Source: Cycas panzhihuaensis (taxonomy: Eukaryota > Cycadophyta). From it: 64,000 nucleotides of DNA. Positions within the stretch are counted from its first letter, which is position 1, and each line of letters opens with the position of its first letter. The DNA lies in NCBI GenBank assembly GCA_023213395.1, contig CM041465.1, positions 200,205,741 through 200,269,740 of the forward strand, given 5' to 3'. Under the pieces are notes generated by a model. The model was not told where the DNA came from and made no database searches. It saw only the letters and a list, made by a program, of their open reading frames with translations. Shown here piece by piece: positions 25,548-36,626 of this stretch. The position numbers and the translations under genes are program-made.

Positions 25548-26102
25548 TATTAGAAGTTTTAAATTTGTTCTAATAATATATTTAAAATTTTCATTCTCTA
25601 ATTCCATGTTAAAATACTCAAACATGTATCAGAATCATATCAATAAAGTATTAATTATGAATCATAATGTATCATATAGAATATGAAGAATATGTACATA
25701 GATATAAAAGTAATAATATGAATAATAAAGCATAAAGAATATCACCATAAATCGATGAGCATATACCATAAGTGATAACATATTTATACATGAAAAACCT
25801 AGGAGGGAAAAGCCATGGCAGAAGGTTGGAGTTAGAAGCTGCTCTTTATTATGATCTCTAAATGAATTTATACTCCTTGCTTAATCTTTTCTCAAGTTCT
25901 CAAGTAGTGTTTGTACATATTTGTAGATTTAGCCATTTCAAAAATAACCTATAGAATTTTTAAGCCTCTTCATCTTCTAACAGAAATATTACATGAATAT
26001 ATGTGTTATGTCACACTTATCAAAGATTTTGTGTGTGAGATTATGTGGGTCAATGATCCTACATTAATTATTATATATATGAAAACTTTATATATTTTAA
26101 TA
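25548..26102 (-). repeat. E5 right (5') LTR
   Basis: Begins TATTAGAAGTTTTAAATTT and ends TTTTAATA; partner of 22356-22912. Confidence 0.88.
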
Positions 26103-27248
26103 ACTTTGTAAACCTATTTATAACCAATAACCTTCTTATCTAAAGGAAGTTCAACAAGATTCCATATGTTATTTTTAAGAAGGGAGTCATACTCCTCTTA
26201 CATAGATGATTGCCTATGAGATACATCTTTAGCTTTAATAAATAATTATGGTTCATTAGTAATTAAAACATTTGACATGAAGGCATAATTGGAAATTTTC
26301 TATGTTTGAACACCTACATTAATATTGATATCTCTAACCTTAGAACCTTAAAATCTTTAATGATTTTAGTATCCCATATAGGTAACTTTTTAAGAGGAGA
26401 GAAGGAATGTAGAATATCTATAAGAAATTTCTCTCTCTTCACTATTTTTATCAATTTCATTCTTCATTTCTTTGCCTTCAACATCATCATTTATAATGAG
26501 AATAATTTTCTAATTGAACTCATTAGACAATACATCCCTGCTTATTTCAATCTTCCTCTTTGTATATCATAAAGCCTATAAGCTTTGGATGGCTCATTGT
26601 ATCGAACAAGAATGTACTTATGACTTTTGTCATTAAGTTTTTATCTTTTTATATTAGACACATGTACAAAAGTAGTACATCCAATCACTTAAAGATTACA
26701 AACAAAGGGTTTTCTATCCATTAAGGCTTATTCAAGCATTATGCTTTGAATAACTATTGTTAGATTTCTATTTGATAAATATACAACTCTATTCATAACT
26801 TTTTCCTAAAAACTATTTAAAACATTTTTAGCTTTATGCATGCATTTATCCATCTCAACAATGGTATAATTCTTCCTTTTGGACATGCTATTTTATTATG
26901 GTGTATAAGATGTAGTTAATTTCCATTGAATTTTATGATCTTTGCAGAAAGTAGTGAATTTAGTTGATAGATACTTCCCTTCTCTATCACTCCTTAGAAT
27001 TTTGATCTTCTTTATAGAGAAGTTTTTTTCTTTAACCTTAAACTCCTTGAACTTTGTAAATGCTTAAGATTTATTTTTTAAAAGTTAGACCCAAGTCTTC
27101 CTTATGAAATCATCAATGAAAGTCATAAAGTACTTTGTATCTCTAAGTGAAATTGGTATAATTGGTCCATGCAAGTCAAGATGTACTAACTCTAGTTTAA
27201 CCTTAGCCTACCATTTAGACTTAATAAAATTTTCCTGCTATTTCTTCC
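26103..27248 (-). pseudogene. E4 integrase remnant (middle segment)
   Basis: On the minus strand the copia integrase core is readable: the block before the catalytic Glu appears as GIKWKLTTSYTP then NSMSKRKNYTIVEM (26860-26950), and upstream blocks run to about 27200. The last readable part, with K-x-x-R-K-I and N-G-R-L, is the start of the core after the zinc-binding domain. It is cut at 27248 by the insertion of E6; the missing N-terminal zinc part is found at 37458-37637, the other side of E6. Confidence 0.82.
27244..27248. repeat. E6 target-site duplication, left copy
   Basis: CTTCC, repeated exactly at 37453-37457. Confidence 0.93.
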
Positions 27249-28091
27249 TGTTGACTGGTGGGGTGTCTTATTACACTTAAAAGATACCTCTTTCACTTGT
27301 CAAGGTTACACAGTACTATAGTCTAGTTCAGGAGACTGTCAACATGGTCATTCACATACATTCCACATATATTTCACAGATATTTCATATAATGGTATAT
27401 AGAAGTACAGAAATCAATACATACTCAATAATTCATCATCACAACACAAAGAATACACCACTTTCCACGTAACTCTTCCTTTTATTAAGTAATCAAGTCA
27501 ATTTACACAGAGGCTGGAATGCATTCCTGAGCATTCCAACAGCATACAGTCCTTCTGTTACACATGCGTACCCAGATGGTACTTATCATACAGTGCTACT
27601 CCAATTGGTTGACATACGTGCTGGCTTCTACACCTTTGCATACCCATGATAATCGGCTCTCACCCTAACCTGGTGGTTCATGCGTACCTCCTTAAGTACT
27701 CATATTGGTACCTTTTGGCTGAAGGGTTATGACTGCTTGTCATAACCGCATTCTTCACCATAATGCACCTTTTCCCTTAATCACTTGTTTAGGCACTTAA
27801 TTAATTATCCTTGTATATCAGATATCTCAGATGTACGTTTGGCAGCTCAACAGGTCTTCACTGGTCCCTTTGAGTCATGCGTACTACTTCCGCTCGGTTC
27901 TGTTCTGTCATTGGTACGTATCTGTCATACATACCTATTCCAAATATGTACCTATCATACGTACTTAGAATACTAATTTCTCTACCGTTTTGCCTCGTGC
28001 GTACCTCCGTATGGTCCGTACCTGCATAACTCAGGTTACCTAACCTACCTCTAGTCCTCTTGCAGCCATAGGATCATTTTAGACTCCAACA
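27249..28091 (-). repeat. E6 left (3') LTR, rich in GTAC
   Basis: 843 bp, partner of 36627-37452. About fifteen GTAC tetranucleotides are scattered through it, mostly as GCGTACC- or GTACGTA-type motifs between 27560 and 28020. Confidence 0.94.
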
Positions 28092-28201
28092 TCTATCCCG
28101 GGTCAATAGTTATGGGTTTGAGCATCCTTGCTCAATAAAACTCCAATTTTTTTTTAAATTTCAGGGTATCCCTCCCCCGCTTTATCTCAAGGCGGCTCCT
28201 A

Positions 28202-29272
28202 CTACCTCTGTCCTCCCAAAATATCTTCATTTATCTATGTTAGGGTGGCAATAATAGCATCCTTCTCTTCTATTTTGTCCTGAAGTGCAGCTGTCTCAGC
28301 TTTATACCCTTCCTCCATTTCCTGAATTAATTGGATAATGGGTCCTACTTTGTCCTGTGGTGTAAGAGGTGTTGAAGGTTCCTCTGCCTCCGTTGCCTGT
28401 GGGAACTCTTCCCATTCTTCCCAGGATGCTTCTACTTCTTCTTCCTCCTCCTCTAATTCTTCTTCTCCCTTCCTCCTCTTGCCTCGTTTATGGACAACCT
28501 ATTTTGTCTGAAGTGGAATGGATGTTCCTGGTGTCTTCTATAACTAGGTAAGTACCTTTTGCATTTATTTTTGTACTTTCCTCTTTGCTTCCAGACTGTT
28601 CACTGTGTCTGGAAATTTTGTTGCCCACTGTTTAATGATTGGCTCCCATGGAGAAATTGTGGTCCTGGTCAGCTGCACCTCTGGACACTGATAGAATAGA
28701 ATTCCCAAAAGCAATGAGGGATGTCTGAATGGGTGTGTCCTAATCTCCTTTAGCTGCTACCTCATGTTTTCTGCTAAGAATTCAGACCAATTCATCTTTT
28801 CCCTGTCTCAGATTTTCAACCACACCTGCATCATGTCTCCTTGAATGTAGGTGTATTTCCGTTTGGACAAAAACTTGGAATTGATTACTTTTGCCACCCA
28901 CTCAAGTCTAGCATCCATGATGTCTGCTACATAGATTCTGCCGGATATAATCTGAGTGTTGGGTTGGCATAATTCTCTCAACCACATTTCTTAGTCCACT
29001 TCTGACCTTTTTGTTCCCAGTGGAACCTCTCCTTCATTAGGAAGTCTGGTGATGGTATGGACTATGTCCGCATCTATTTTGGCCTTCCTGCTATCCTCCT
29101 TCAGGGCCATTAGGATTTGGTCCATGAGTTCAGGGTCATAGTACATAGGGTTACAATAGATGTAGTCTCCCTAACCTGCTTATTTAACCCTGGCCTGGAA
29201 TGGAGCTGGTAGAGCTTGTAGCTCCTACTTGAGTGTCGGTATGTATGCCTCATGGCACCCTACTGTCCTCAT
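28202..29272 (-). pseudogene. E6 extra ORF after integrase, sense strand
   Basis: From the Met at 29272 one frame can be followed for about 357 codons to a TAG at 28202-28204. It is interrupted by about a dozen stops, most at positions where CAG or CAA is one change away. Visible features are an N-terminal part with YYDPELMDQILMALKED, a middle with YVADIMDARLEWVAKVI and HPSLLLGILFYQ, a strongly acidic Glu run near 28415-28460, and a heptad-like tail (IIQLIQEMEEGYKAETAAL, about 28270-28330). Plant gypsy elements of the Tat/Athila group often carry an extra or env-like ORF here; the middle recalls the plant-transposon-protein domains found in such ORFs. Function unknown. Confidence 0.7.
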
Positions 29273-29336
29273 ACTAGTTGCGGAGTCCCAGAGATAAGAA
29301 AGAAAACCTAATCGTACAAATCAGAACCCTACATAC

Positions 29337-29560
29337 GTACGTATAATGTATTTGAGCCACTTAAAATTTGTTTACACTGTGTGTACCTGACTGTGTACTT
29401 TTTAGGTACGTATAGTGTAATTTTGAGTCACTTTTTTGAACGTCGTGCTTGATTGTATTTCGTAGTAATTATAGTGTATTTTTTAAATTTGATCACTTTT
29501 TCAACTGTAAGTACCTGGTAACATACTTTTTTGGTACGTATACTGTATTTTGCTTATATG
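29337..29560. repeat. E6 minisatellite, about 3.4 units of 60-69 bp
   Basis: Diverged units start at 29337, 29405, 29465 and 29534, each with a (g)tacgtata-tgta core followed by a T-rich stretch and a GTACCTG-like block. It lies between integrase and the extra ORF. Confidence 0.75.
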
Positions 29561-29759
29561 CCATTGGATTTCCCTCTGATTTTCTCACACCATGATGCTG
29601 TTACTTATGTCTGTGATGAGTTATGGTTATTTTTTAATTTTTTTTTTTCTTTTTGTATCCATACCGAACTAGATCATGGCTCGGTATTAAGGCATTTGAT
29701 TGTGCCTCAATGTCATGTAATACGATATGGTACAACCAGTTGATCCTACTGGTAGGCTG

Positions 29760-30870
29760 GGCTACTCAATATATGGCTTGAGTTTGCTACCATTTACCCG
29801 AGCTGGTAGCAGAGGTCTGTCGATTTCTCGAAGCTGCACCGATCCATTCTCAAAGATTCGTTCTGCGATGTATGGTCCCAACCACCGCATCTTGAGTTTC
29901 CTGGGGTGCGTTTTGAATTTGCTGTCGTATAACAACACTTGATCGCCTTTGTTGAATTGAGGTTTCCACAGATAGCGTTCGTGCCATGCTTTTTGCGGCT
30001 GCTTCTCCACATGTTGCAACCGGTTTGCCAAGTGTCGTTTCTCTTCCAGTCATACTAAGTCTTCCAATCGTCATTTTAGAGACTTGAGGTCGTCTAATCG
30101 ACATTGTATCGTAACTCGTAGATTGGGTATCTCAAATTTTATCAGGAGAATGGCTTCCATGCCATACATAAGCTGGAATGCAGTCTGTCTGATTAACCTC
30201 TTGTATGTCATTCGAAATGCCCATAGCACGGATGGTAATTTCTCAGCCCAATTACATCTACCAATGTTGCATATCTTCCGCAAGCAATTCTTGATTATCT
30301 TGTTTGAGCTCTCTGCTTGACCATTGGCTCTTGGGTAGCATGGAGTAGATTTCCGATGGCTAATTATAAAGGCGGATGTTAGTGTTTCGATAGTTTGATT
30401 GAGGAAGTGGGTACCTTGATCACTTACGATCTGTAAGGGGCATCCAAATCGTGTAATCACTACCTCATACATAAATCTCACTGTGCTTTTTGCATCAACT
30501 TTTCATAATGCGTGCGCTTCTACCCACTTTGTCGTGTAGTCAGTTGCCACCAGAATGTATCGAGCTTTCGATCTACGCGCAGCTAGTTTGATTGGCCACA
30601 CAAAGTCGAGCCCCCATTTCTCGAACGGTGCCAAAGGTAATATGGGATGTAACTGTTGGAAATCCTATCGATTAGGTTTCCCCACCCGTTGGTAATAGTT
30701 GTAGGCTTGAATCCATTTTCTGATATCCTCAAACATAGACGGCCACCAGAATCTTGACGTCAAGATCTTCTGCCATGTGGGCAATTTCCCCATGTGGCCA
30801 CCCGCTACTCCTTCGTGTACCTGCGACATGATCTGGTTTATCTCATACTGTCGAACACAACTTCATAATA
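29760..30870 (-). pseudogene. E6 integrase remnant
   Basis: Minus-strand reading: HEGVAGGHMGKL with both zinc His (about 30800-30830), then AYNYYQRVGK where two zinc Cys are both Tyr. The DDE core is intact: Asp in [12 protein letters not shown] (about 30605), Asp in IVSDQGTHFLNQ (about 30415-30440) and Glu in ANGQAESSNKIIKNCL (about 30300-30330). WAEKLPSVLWAFRMTYK and QLMYGMEAILL follow, and the C-terminus ends KMRWLGPYIAERIF and VNGSKLKPYIE at about 29765. Plus-strand frames over it (30084-30320) are shadows. Confidence 0.93.
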
Positions 30871-32450
30871 CGTCGTATGGCCCTAATTTGTATAACTCTC
30901 CACTGATGAGTTGATAAGGCTCTGCTTTTCTGATAAAATTTCTCTTTCCCATGTGATCTAACTCTGCTGGTACTTCTCCAATCGCTAGATATTCTGGTAT
31001 TCCCTCATACCAGTCCGTTGGAACTGCTTCCACGCTGAACAGAGTTACATCTGGAAAATCATCTTGCACTCTCATGGCTTTTTCTCCATTTTTAATTCTC
31101 GACAACTAATCAAGAATGATATGGGCTTTGCCAGGTTTCACAATAACTTTGAAAGAAAATTCTTGAAACAACATCAACCACCTGTTGATTCTCCCTTGCA
31201 TAATTGGTTTCTTCACCAAATACATCAATGCTTGGTGATCAATGAAAAACAAGAATGGATTTGATAATAAATAGTGTCGAAATGTTTACAATGCGTAGAC
31301 CATGTTGAGTGCTTCCCTCTCTGTCATCGTACAATTCTGCTCGGTTCTCGTGAGTTTTTGACTAGCAAAGTAGATTGGATGATCTGTTTTGTCATTGCTG
31401 GTCTGTGCCAATACACATCCAATGGTGTATTGCGATGCATCCACATGCACATGAAAAGTCTTCTTCCAATCTGGGAATCACAGTATAGATGCTGCTACAA
31501 TGGCTTGTTTCAATGCTTCAAACGCTCATTGCTATTCTTCTATCCATGCCCATTTAATATTCTTTTTCAACAACTCCTGCAGGGGTCCAGATATGTATGT
31601 ATACCCCCTGATAAATTTTCTATAATATCCCATCAAACCCAGAAAAGCTTTCAGCCGTTTTCTCATAATTGGTATCAGAAAGTGCAGAATGGCAGATACT
31701 TTGGTTGGATCTGTCAGCAATCCTTCTTTGCTGACTATATGCCCTAATAAGTTCCCAAAGGGTACCAGAAAGGTACACTTTTCTGGATTGAGACACAACT
31801 TATTTTCCTGGCATGTTTACAACATTTCCCTCAGATTTTCCATTGGATCTTTTATCAGTCCATACAACGTCCAGTCGTCTAAGAATACAACAACTTTTTC
31901 TTCAATAAACTTCTGAAAGATATTAATTACAATCTGCTAGAATGTAGTTGGTGCATTTATGAGACTGAATGGCATCACTTTGTAGGCATATGTTCCCCAT
32001 TCTATTACAAATATAGTTTTTGCCTGATCCTCTGAGGCAATCTGCACTTGATTATACCCACTAAATCTGTCTGTAAAGGAGTAAATCTCATTTCCCCCAA
32101 CTGCTTCTAGAATATCCTTCGTAAAAGGTAACGGGAATGGATCCTTCTTTGTTACCTTATTCAACTGTCTGTAGTCTACACACATACGAATTTTCCCATT
32201 TTTCTTAGGAACCACTACTACAGGGCTTACCCAGTCGCTGTAGTTGATTTCGTAGATATAACTCGCTTCCAACATTTTATCAAGTTCAGTTTTCACTTTT
32301 TCTTTGTATTTCAGATTTATCCGGTATGGTCGTTGTTTCACCGGTTTTGCATCCTCCACTAAGTCAATGTGATGCATTCCTATCTCTGAAGGAATGCCTT
32401 CCAGGTCCTTATACGACCATGCGAATACGTCACAGAATTCCTTGAATAAC
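30870..32450 (-). pseudogene. E6 reverse transcriptase and RNase H remnant
   Basis: RT starts near 32420 with LFKEFCDVFAWSYKDLEG. The block from 32377 to 31937 is open and holds VSPVVVVPKKNGKIRMCVDY, RFSGYNQVQIA and YAYKVMPF. The catalytic box reads FLDD near 31875. LGHIVSKEGLLTDP and FLGLMGYYRKFIRGY (about 31620-31745) form the connection. RNase H shows HVHVDASQYTIGCVLAQ (about 31400-31450) with its first Asp and TEREALNMVYAL with its Glu. Stops are mostly TAG at expected Gln codons. Confidence 0.93.
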
Positions 32451-32470
32451 TGCTTGGCTTCCGCTACTAT

Positions 32471-34000
32471 CTAAGCATCCCAATAGTTTCTGATTCGAAT
32501 GAATTTAGTATTTTCCTGATTACCAACATTAATCTCTATAGTTTTTAACTTTGTTACACCCATATCTTCTATATTTCTGGTTTTGTATCCTAGAGTATCT
32601 TCTAGCTTTCTTTCTCCAACATTGAATTCTGTAAATTCTGTAGGATAGTTCATAACTTTTTCTTCTTCACTATGTATAGACTCTACTTCTTCTTGGTCTG
32701 TTAAGTGTTGTTCTAATTTTATAGTCATTACTCTAATATGTTTCAGGATTTTGTCTATTTCTTTATTATCTGAAGTATGCCTAAAGGTTTTTATGAAGGA
32801 TTTCTTTAGGTTTCTCCAAGTTACATCTAAATTTTGTTCCTTCCTTAGGAACCAGTCCCTCGCTACTCTCCCCAAGGTGTGGTAGAAATAGTTTTGCCAA
32901 TTCTATTTAGGTATACTTAAAGATCTCCATTTTTATTTACAATTCTGTATATGTTTCCTAGGATTGTGACCTACATAGAATACTAGAATGGTTAGTTGGG
33001 TTAGATGATCGAACCGTATTCGAAACATCGTTTGTAAATCTTTCCAATTCTTAACAGTGGCTTGGTGGGATAGGTACCAGTACCAAGCTTTTTCCTGTAA
33101 GGTTGGTACTAAATCTTGCTGCCATTGGGTTTTATCCCAATTCCCATGTTCCATCCAATATTCAACACAATGCGTTAAATGGGTAGTCCCGTATAACTGC
33201 TCCCCATAGAATGGTTTAACATAATTTCCAATGTAGATTTGATGATTTGTTTCCTCTGGGATAATGACTCTACTATCTAGACTAGAATCACTAGAAGTAC
33301 TTACCAGCGATCCTCCTTCCATTTCCCTAGTTTTGGCACCAATGGTTGGAAGAGATTTGTGGCTGGGTGGGTGTAACTCTAAGGAAGAGGAGGAAGGGAT
33401 ATTAGTTCCTTCCTTAGGTTGTAATAAGGGAGGGGGGGGAAGGGAATCTACCTCAGGACCCATGCCTGAAGTAGATGGGATGTCAAGATTACTATTAACT
33501 ACAAAAAAACTACAAAAATTATTAGGTAAACTAAGGGTTTGTTGGTCTAGGTTAATGTCATTCTTTAAACTATTGTTAGTTAGCATATACTCAAAAGAAT
33601 CTAAATTATTATCAATGTCTGTAGATACACATTTAGACAACAAATTACATCTATAAGAAGAAGAGTTTACTTCATATGCATCCTGTAGCCAGTAATCCAC
33701 AAACCTCATACCATGTTCATTATCTGAAGAGTTGTATATCTCCCCGAAATATGTCGGTTCTTCTTGTTGGTGATTGGTTGATGTGGTGGGCTCTTCTACC
33801 GCATGATAGAGATGTTCTTCCCCAATGGAAGAAAATGTCGTGTTACTTGTGACCGTTGTGCTGGATCCCTCATCTGGAATCATTTCGATCGAGCTTCTTC
33901 CCAGCATTGGCAATACTACTTTATTCCCGTTGTCTGATAATGTGAAGGTTACATTCTTCCAATTCTGGAGGCATTGCATTTTATACAACCATGGCCTTCC
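32471..34000 (-). pseudogene. E6 spacer between protease and RT with two gag-like segments
   Basis: A roughly 500-codon region in two open stretches (34042-32933 and 32875-32471). The first opens with the protease end (LLGRPWLYKMQ) and then runs through an acidic, Ser/Thr-rich linker. At about 33000-33130 comes EKAWYWYLSHQATVKNWKDL with a following F-x-x-x-F, and at about 32775-32875 ARDWFLRKEQNLDVTWRNLK with FIKTF. Both have the W-Y/F-x-x ... W-x-x-L ... F-x-x-x-F layout of the retrotransposon gag capsid domain, which also occurs in the true gag at 35600-35690. Gag-like segments are not normally found here. Alternatives are a duplication of part of gag or chance aromatic spacing. Confidence 0.6.
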
Positions 34001-34310
34001 CAAGAGTGCTGGATAAGGTGTTGCCCCTTTCTCCGTTTCCACAATCGTGAAGTCAATTCATACCACTATCCCTGCCACATTTACCTTGATGTCAGCCAAT
34101 CTCCCCATAGGACGTACCAATAGTTCGTTAGCCAATTTTAACAAATAGGTTGTCGCTTCCAGCTTCGGGCTTCCCAATTTATGCCATGTTGAAACTGGTA
34201 ACACGTTCACTACTGTGCCTCCATCAATGATTACCTGTGGGAATGTTTCTCCCAAGACTATCATGGTTACCATCGGATCCATATCGAATGATGGTATGAT
34301 TTGCTTCAGA
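33955..34310 (-). pseudogene. E6 protease remnant
   Basis: Retropepsin-like: the active-site block FPQVIIDGGTVVNVLPVSTW (about 34190-34250, minus strand) keeps Asp-Gly-Gly-Thr, a variant of the usual D-S/T-G used in Tat/Athila elements. It is followed by a Leu-rich strand and, after a frame change at about 34050, by ALLGRPWLYKM, the conserved L-G-R-x-W-L end. It lies directly behind the zinc-knuckle region in the same frame. Confidence 0.82.
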
Positions 34311-34750
34311 CTCTTGGTGATTCCCCATTGTAATACTCCTCCTTTGATCCAATCGATAACTTGGCATAGAGGAATAGTCAACTGTAGCTGCTTTACCAAA
34401 TTTTCTATTAATAGCAACATTTTGGGAATATCCTCTACTGGCAATCCTTTAAAAAGCTCCTCCATTCGCACCATTTGGGGCTTTACCTTAGGTTCTTCCA
34501 GTAGATTTTCTTGTTCCTTTTGTTTGTTCTTCCATACATAGACATATTTGGTTTCCAATTTACCCATTGGTAATGCATTCTCCTCTCGGACTAGGCCATC
34601 TAATACTTGTTTTGCCTTTCTGTATCGATCCATTTCTTTTGGTGGATCCGGATATCCTTCATCTAGTTTCTCCTTTTGTTTATTTTGTAGTTTGACATTT
34701 TTTGTTTCCGGTATGATTGTCATTAGGTTGGTTGCTTTGGCTTTCCCTTT

Positions 34751-35125
34751 GCAATCTTCTATTTTGTGGTCACTTGGGCCACAGTTACTACATACGAACG
34801 GCTTCTGTTCGTATTCCTGCTTCGTTGGGCATTCTGAATTCCAGTGCCCAAACTGTAGATAGATGAAGCATCTACCCATTGGTGATTTTTTCCTCGAGGG
34901 TTCTAGTGTGCCCCTCGTTGTATAAACATTTTGAGGTGGGTTGCCTCCCCTTCCCCTACCTCGTCCTCTGAAGGCTTTTCCCCTGGGATTGTAGAAACAA
35001 TCCTTAGTTGTATGCATATCAATGTCGCATATATAGCACCATCTCTCTTGTTGGTGCAACACACTATTTTTTAAATTCAAGTCACATTCCTTAGTGGTAT
35101 GTGAATTTTCTTCATAAATGCGGCA
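34751..35125 (-). pseudogene. E6 gag nucleocapsid: four zinc knuckles and RGG box
   Basis: Within the open minus-strand frame 35230-34058 four knuckles occur at residues 36-49, 65-78, 121-134 and 147-160 of that frame. The second (CYICDIDMHTTKDC) and fourth (CSNCGPSDHKIEDC) are perfect C-x2-C-x4-H-x4-C. In the first and third the second Cys is Tyr, a single G-to-A change. Between them lies an RGRGRGRGG stretch (residues 88-96), typical of RNA binding. Most plant gypsy gag proteins have one or two knuckles. Confidence 0.88.
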
Positions 35126-35129
35126 CCAT

Positions 35130-36110
35130 TTGGTTACTCTTCCAACATGGTCCTTCTTTTTCGGTGTTTCCTCTTCTTCTCGGTTATTTCTAATTTTCAA
35201 TCTGGCCACCTCTTTTCTTAATGCTTCCAACTCTAATTTCTCTTCTAGTACCCCTACCTGGAAGAAGGGTCAGTTGTACTAATTTTGCTTCAATTCTCTA
35301 ATCTCATCTTGTAATCTTAGTAGTAGGGAGTCTTGTCCTCCTGCTTATGCATCCATTTCCATTTCAAAATCTAATGCTAGATCTTGAGCATTCTTAAATG
35401 ATTTCAGTGGATGAGCATGCATCATGGCTCGCAATTTCTCATTCAACCCTCTTACAAAGTAGTTTTTCATATTGTGATCTGTTATCGTCTCATTAATCAT
35501 GCTGGCCGCAATGATTTTCATTTTGCTAATGTAGGTTAGAATGATTCTCCTACTTTGTCTGATTTCTCTTAACGCGATTTCCACTACTTCATTACTGCGA
35601 AACTTTTGAAATCTTTCTTTGAATGCTTTCTTAAGCTTTACCCATGGCTCATTCTTATTTGTTTCCCTGTACCATGCCAGGGGTACTCCTCTCAACGTAC
35701 AGGTGAATCATGCTTTGATTTTGTCTTCGTCTGTAATCGTTTTTACATCAATAAGACTCTGGAATAGATACACATGCTCTGCTGCATCTGAAGTATCATT
35801 AAAAATCAGTTTCCCAAAGTCTCTATAGTCATCCATTTTGGGAGATTACAACTGTTCCCCACCTGGTGGTGATTTTTCCTTTCTTCCCTCCTACGGGGAT
35901 GCACTAGGAGTGCCTACTGCTGTACTATCTCTCCCAAACAACAAACTCTTGAATGGAGTTTTGATGTGTATAGGTTCCACTACACCTGGAACTTGTATAG
36001 TCAATGGTGTCACTGTAATATATGATTGATTAGATCCCCTTTCTGTCGAATCTTTGAAAAGTTATCTCGTTAGCTTATTCTCCCAATATGCCGAGGGACC
36101 TTCCTCCGCA
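35130..36110 (-). pseudogene. E6 gag capsid remnant
   Basis: Gag domain on the minus strand. It begins near 35840 with DDYRDFGKLIFNDTSDAAEH and continues after a stop into RGVPLAWYRETNKNEPWVKL and AFKERF, the retrotransposon gag signature, down to FEMEMDA at 35345. A helical segment then leads to the knuckle region at 35230. The start is unclear because the frame breaks between 35830 and 36110. Confidence 0.82.
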
Positions 36111-36612
36111 TTTTTTCACTATCACTTGGGTCCTTCGGGCTGTCCTCCACTGGTATACTTCCCTCTTTTAAGGTTTCTCGATGTTAAACATCCACTTTTG
36201 GTTTCCCTTCAATCTTTGGGCTAAATAAATCATCTCTGATTAGGGCTGGTGTCAATACCATACGCTCGCCATTAGTTTCCTCTTCCTGAGGTGTCTGGGC
36301 TCCACTTGCCTTAGATCCTTCAACAGACTATCCCTTAGTCTCATTGTTTTGCGAACTTAATCTCCTTGCCCTTCTGAGTTTTTCTTCCTTCGACCATCTT
36401 AATGCCCTTTGTCTGCTGGTCTCCTTTTCCTTGGGTGAAGTATCATTTTGGGGCTCCTCCGACCTTGAAGGCCTCTTAGGTGGCATTGGAAGGTCCCTTG
36501 GCTGCCGGTGGCTTAGTTACAGCCTGCCATCACGATGGCAGCTAGGGTCCTCTACCCTTTACATATTCTTTTCTTTGAAACCCCTAGGCCCTGTCCCTCC
36601 TCAACAGACATA
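36110..36612 (-). other. E6 leader between PBS and gag
   Basis: No clear domain; may hold the broken N-terminus of gag, since short stretches rich in Arg, Lys and Glu can be read on the minus strand. Confidence 0.4.
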
Positions 36613-36625
36613 GGCAACGGAACCA
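36613..36625 (-). other. E6 primer binding site
   Basis: On the minus strand TGGTTCCGTTGCC one base after the 5' LTR. It resembles the TGGCGCCGTTGCC-type PBS of other plant gypsy elements; which tRNA is used was not determined. Confidence 0.75.
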
Positions 36626-36626
36626 A

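Larger units (their letters stand above)
22356..26102 (-). mobile_element. E5: non-autonomous LTR element nested in E4
   Basis: LTRs at 22356-22912 and 25548-26102 match over about 555 bp. On the minus strand the right LTR is followed by a PBS (25536-25547). The flanks are ACTT-like on both sides (22352-22355 and 26103-26106), consistent with a target duplication with a one-base ambiguity. The interior (22913-25535) shows no gag or pol motif. At 3.75 kb it is almost the same size as E3, with unrelated-looking LTRs. Confidence 0.88.

Noticed and set aside
31064-31916. Plus-strand open frames opposite E6 RT and RNase H
   Set aside because: Minus strand carries the RT and RNase H blocks; Cys- and Phe-rich shadows.
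33264-34862. Long plus-strand open frames opposite E6 gag and protease
   Set aside because: The minus strand has zinc knuckles and the protease motif in order; the opposite frames are by-products.
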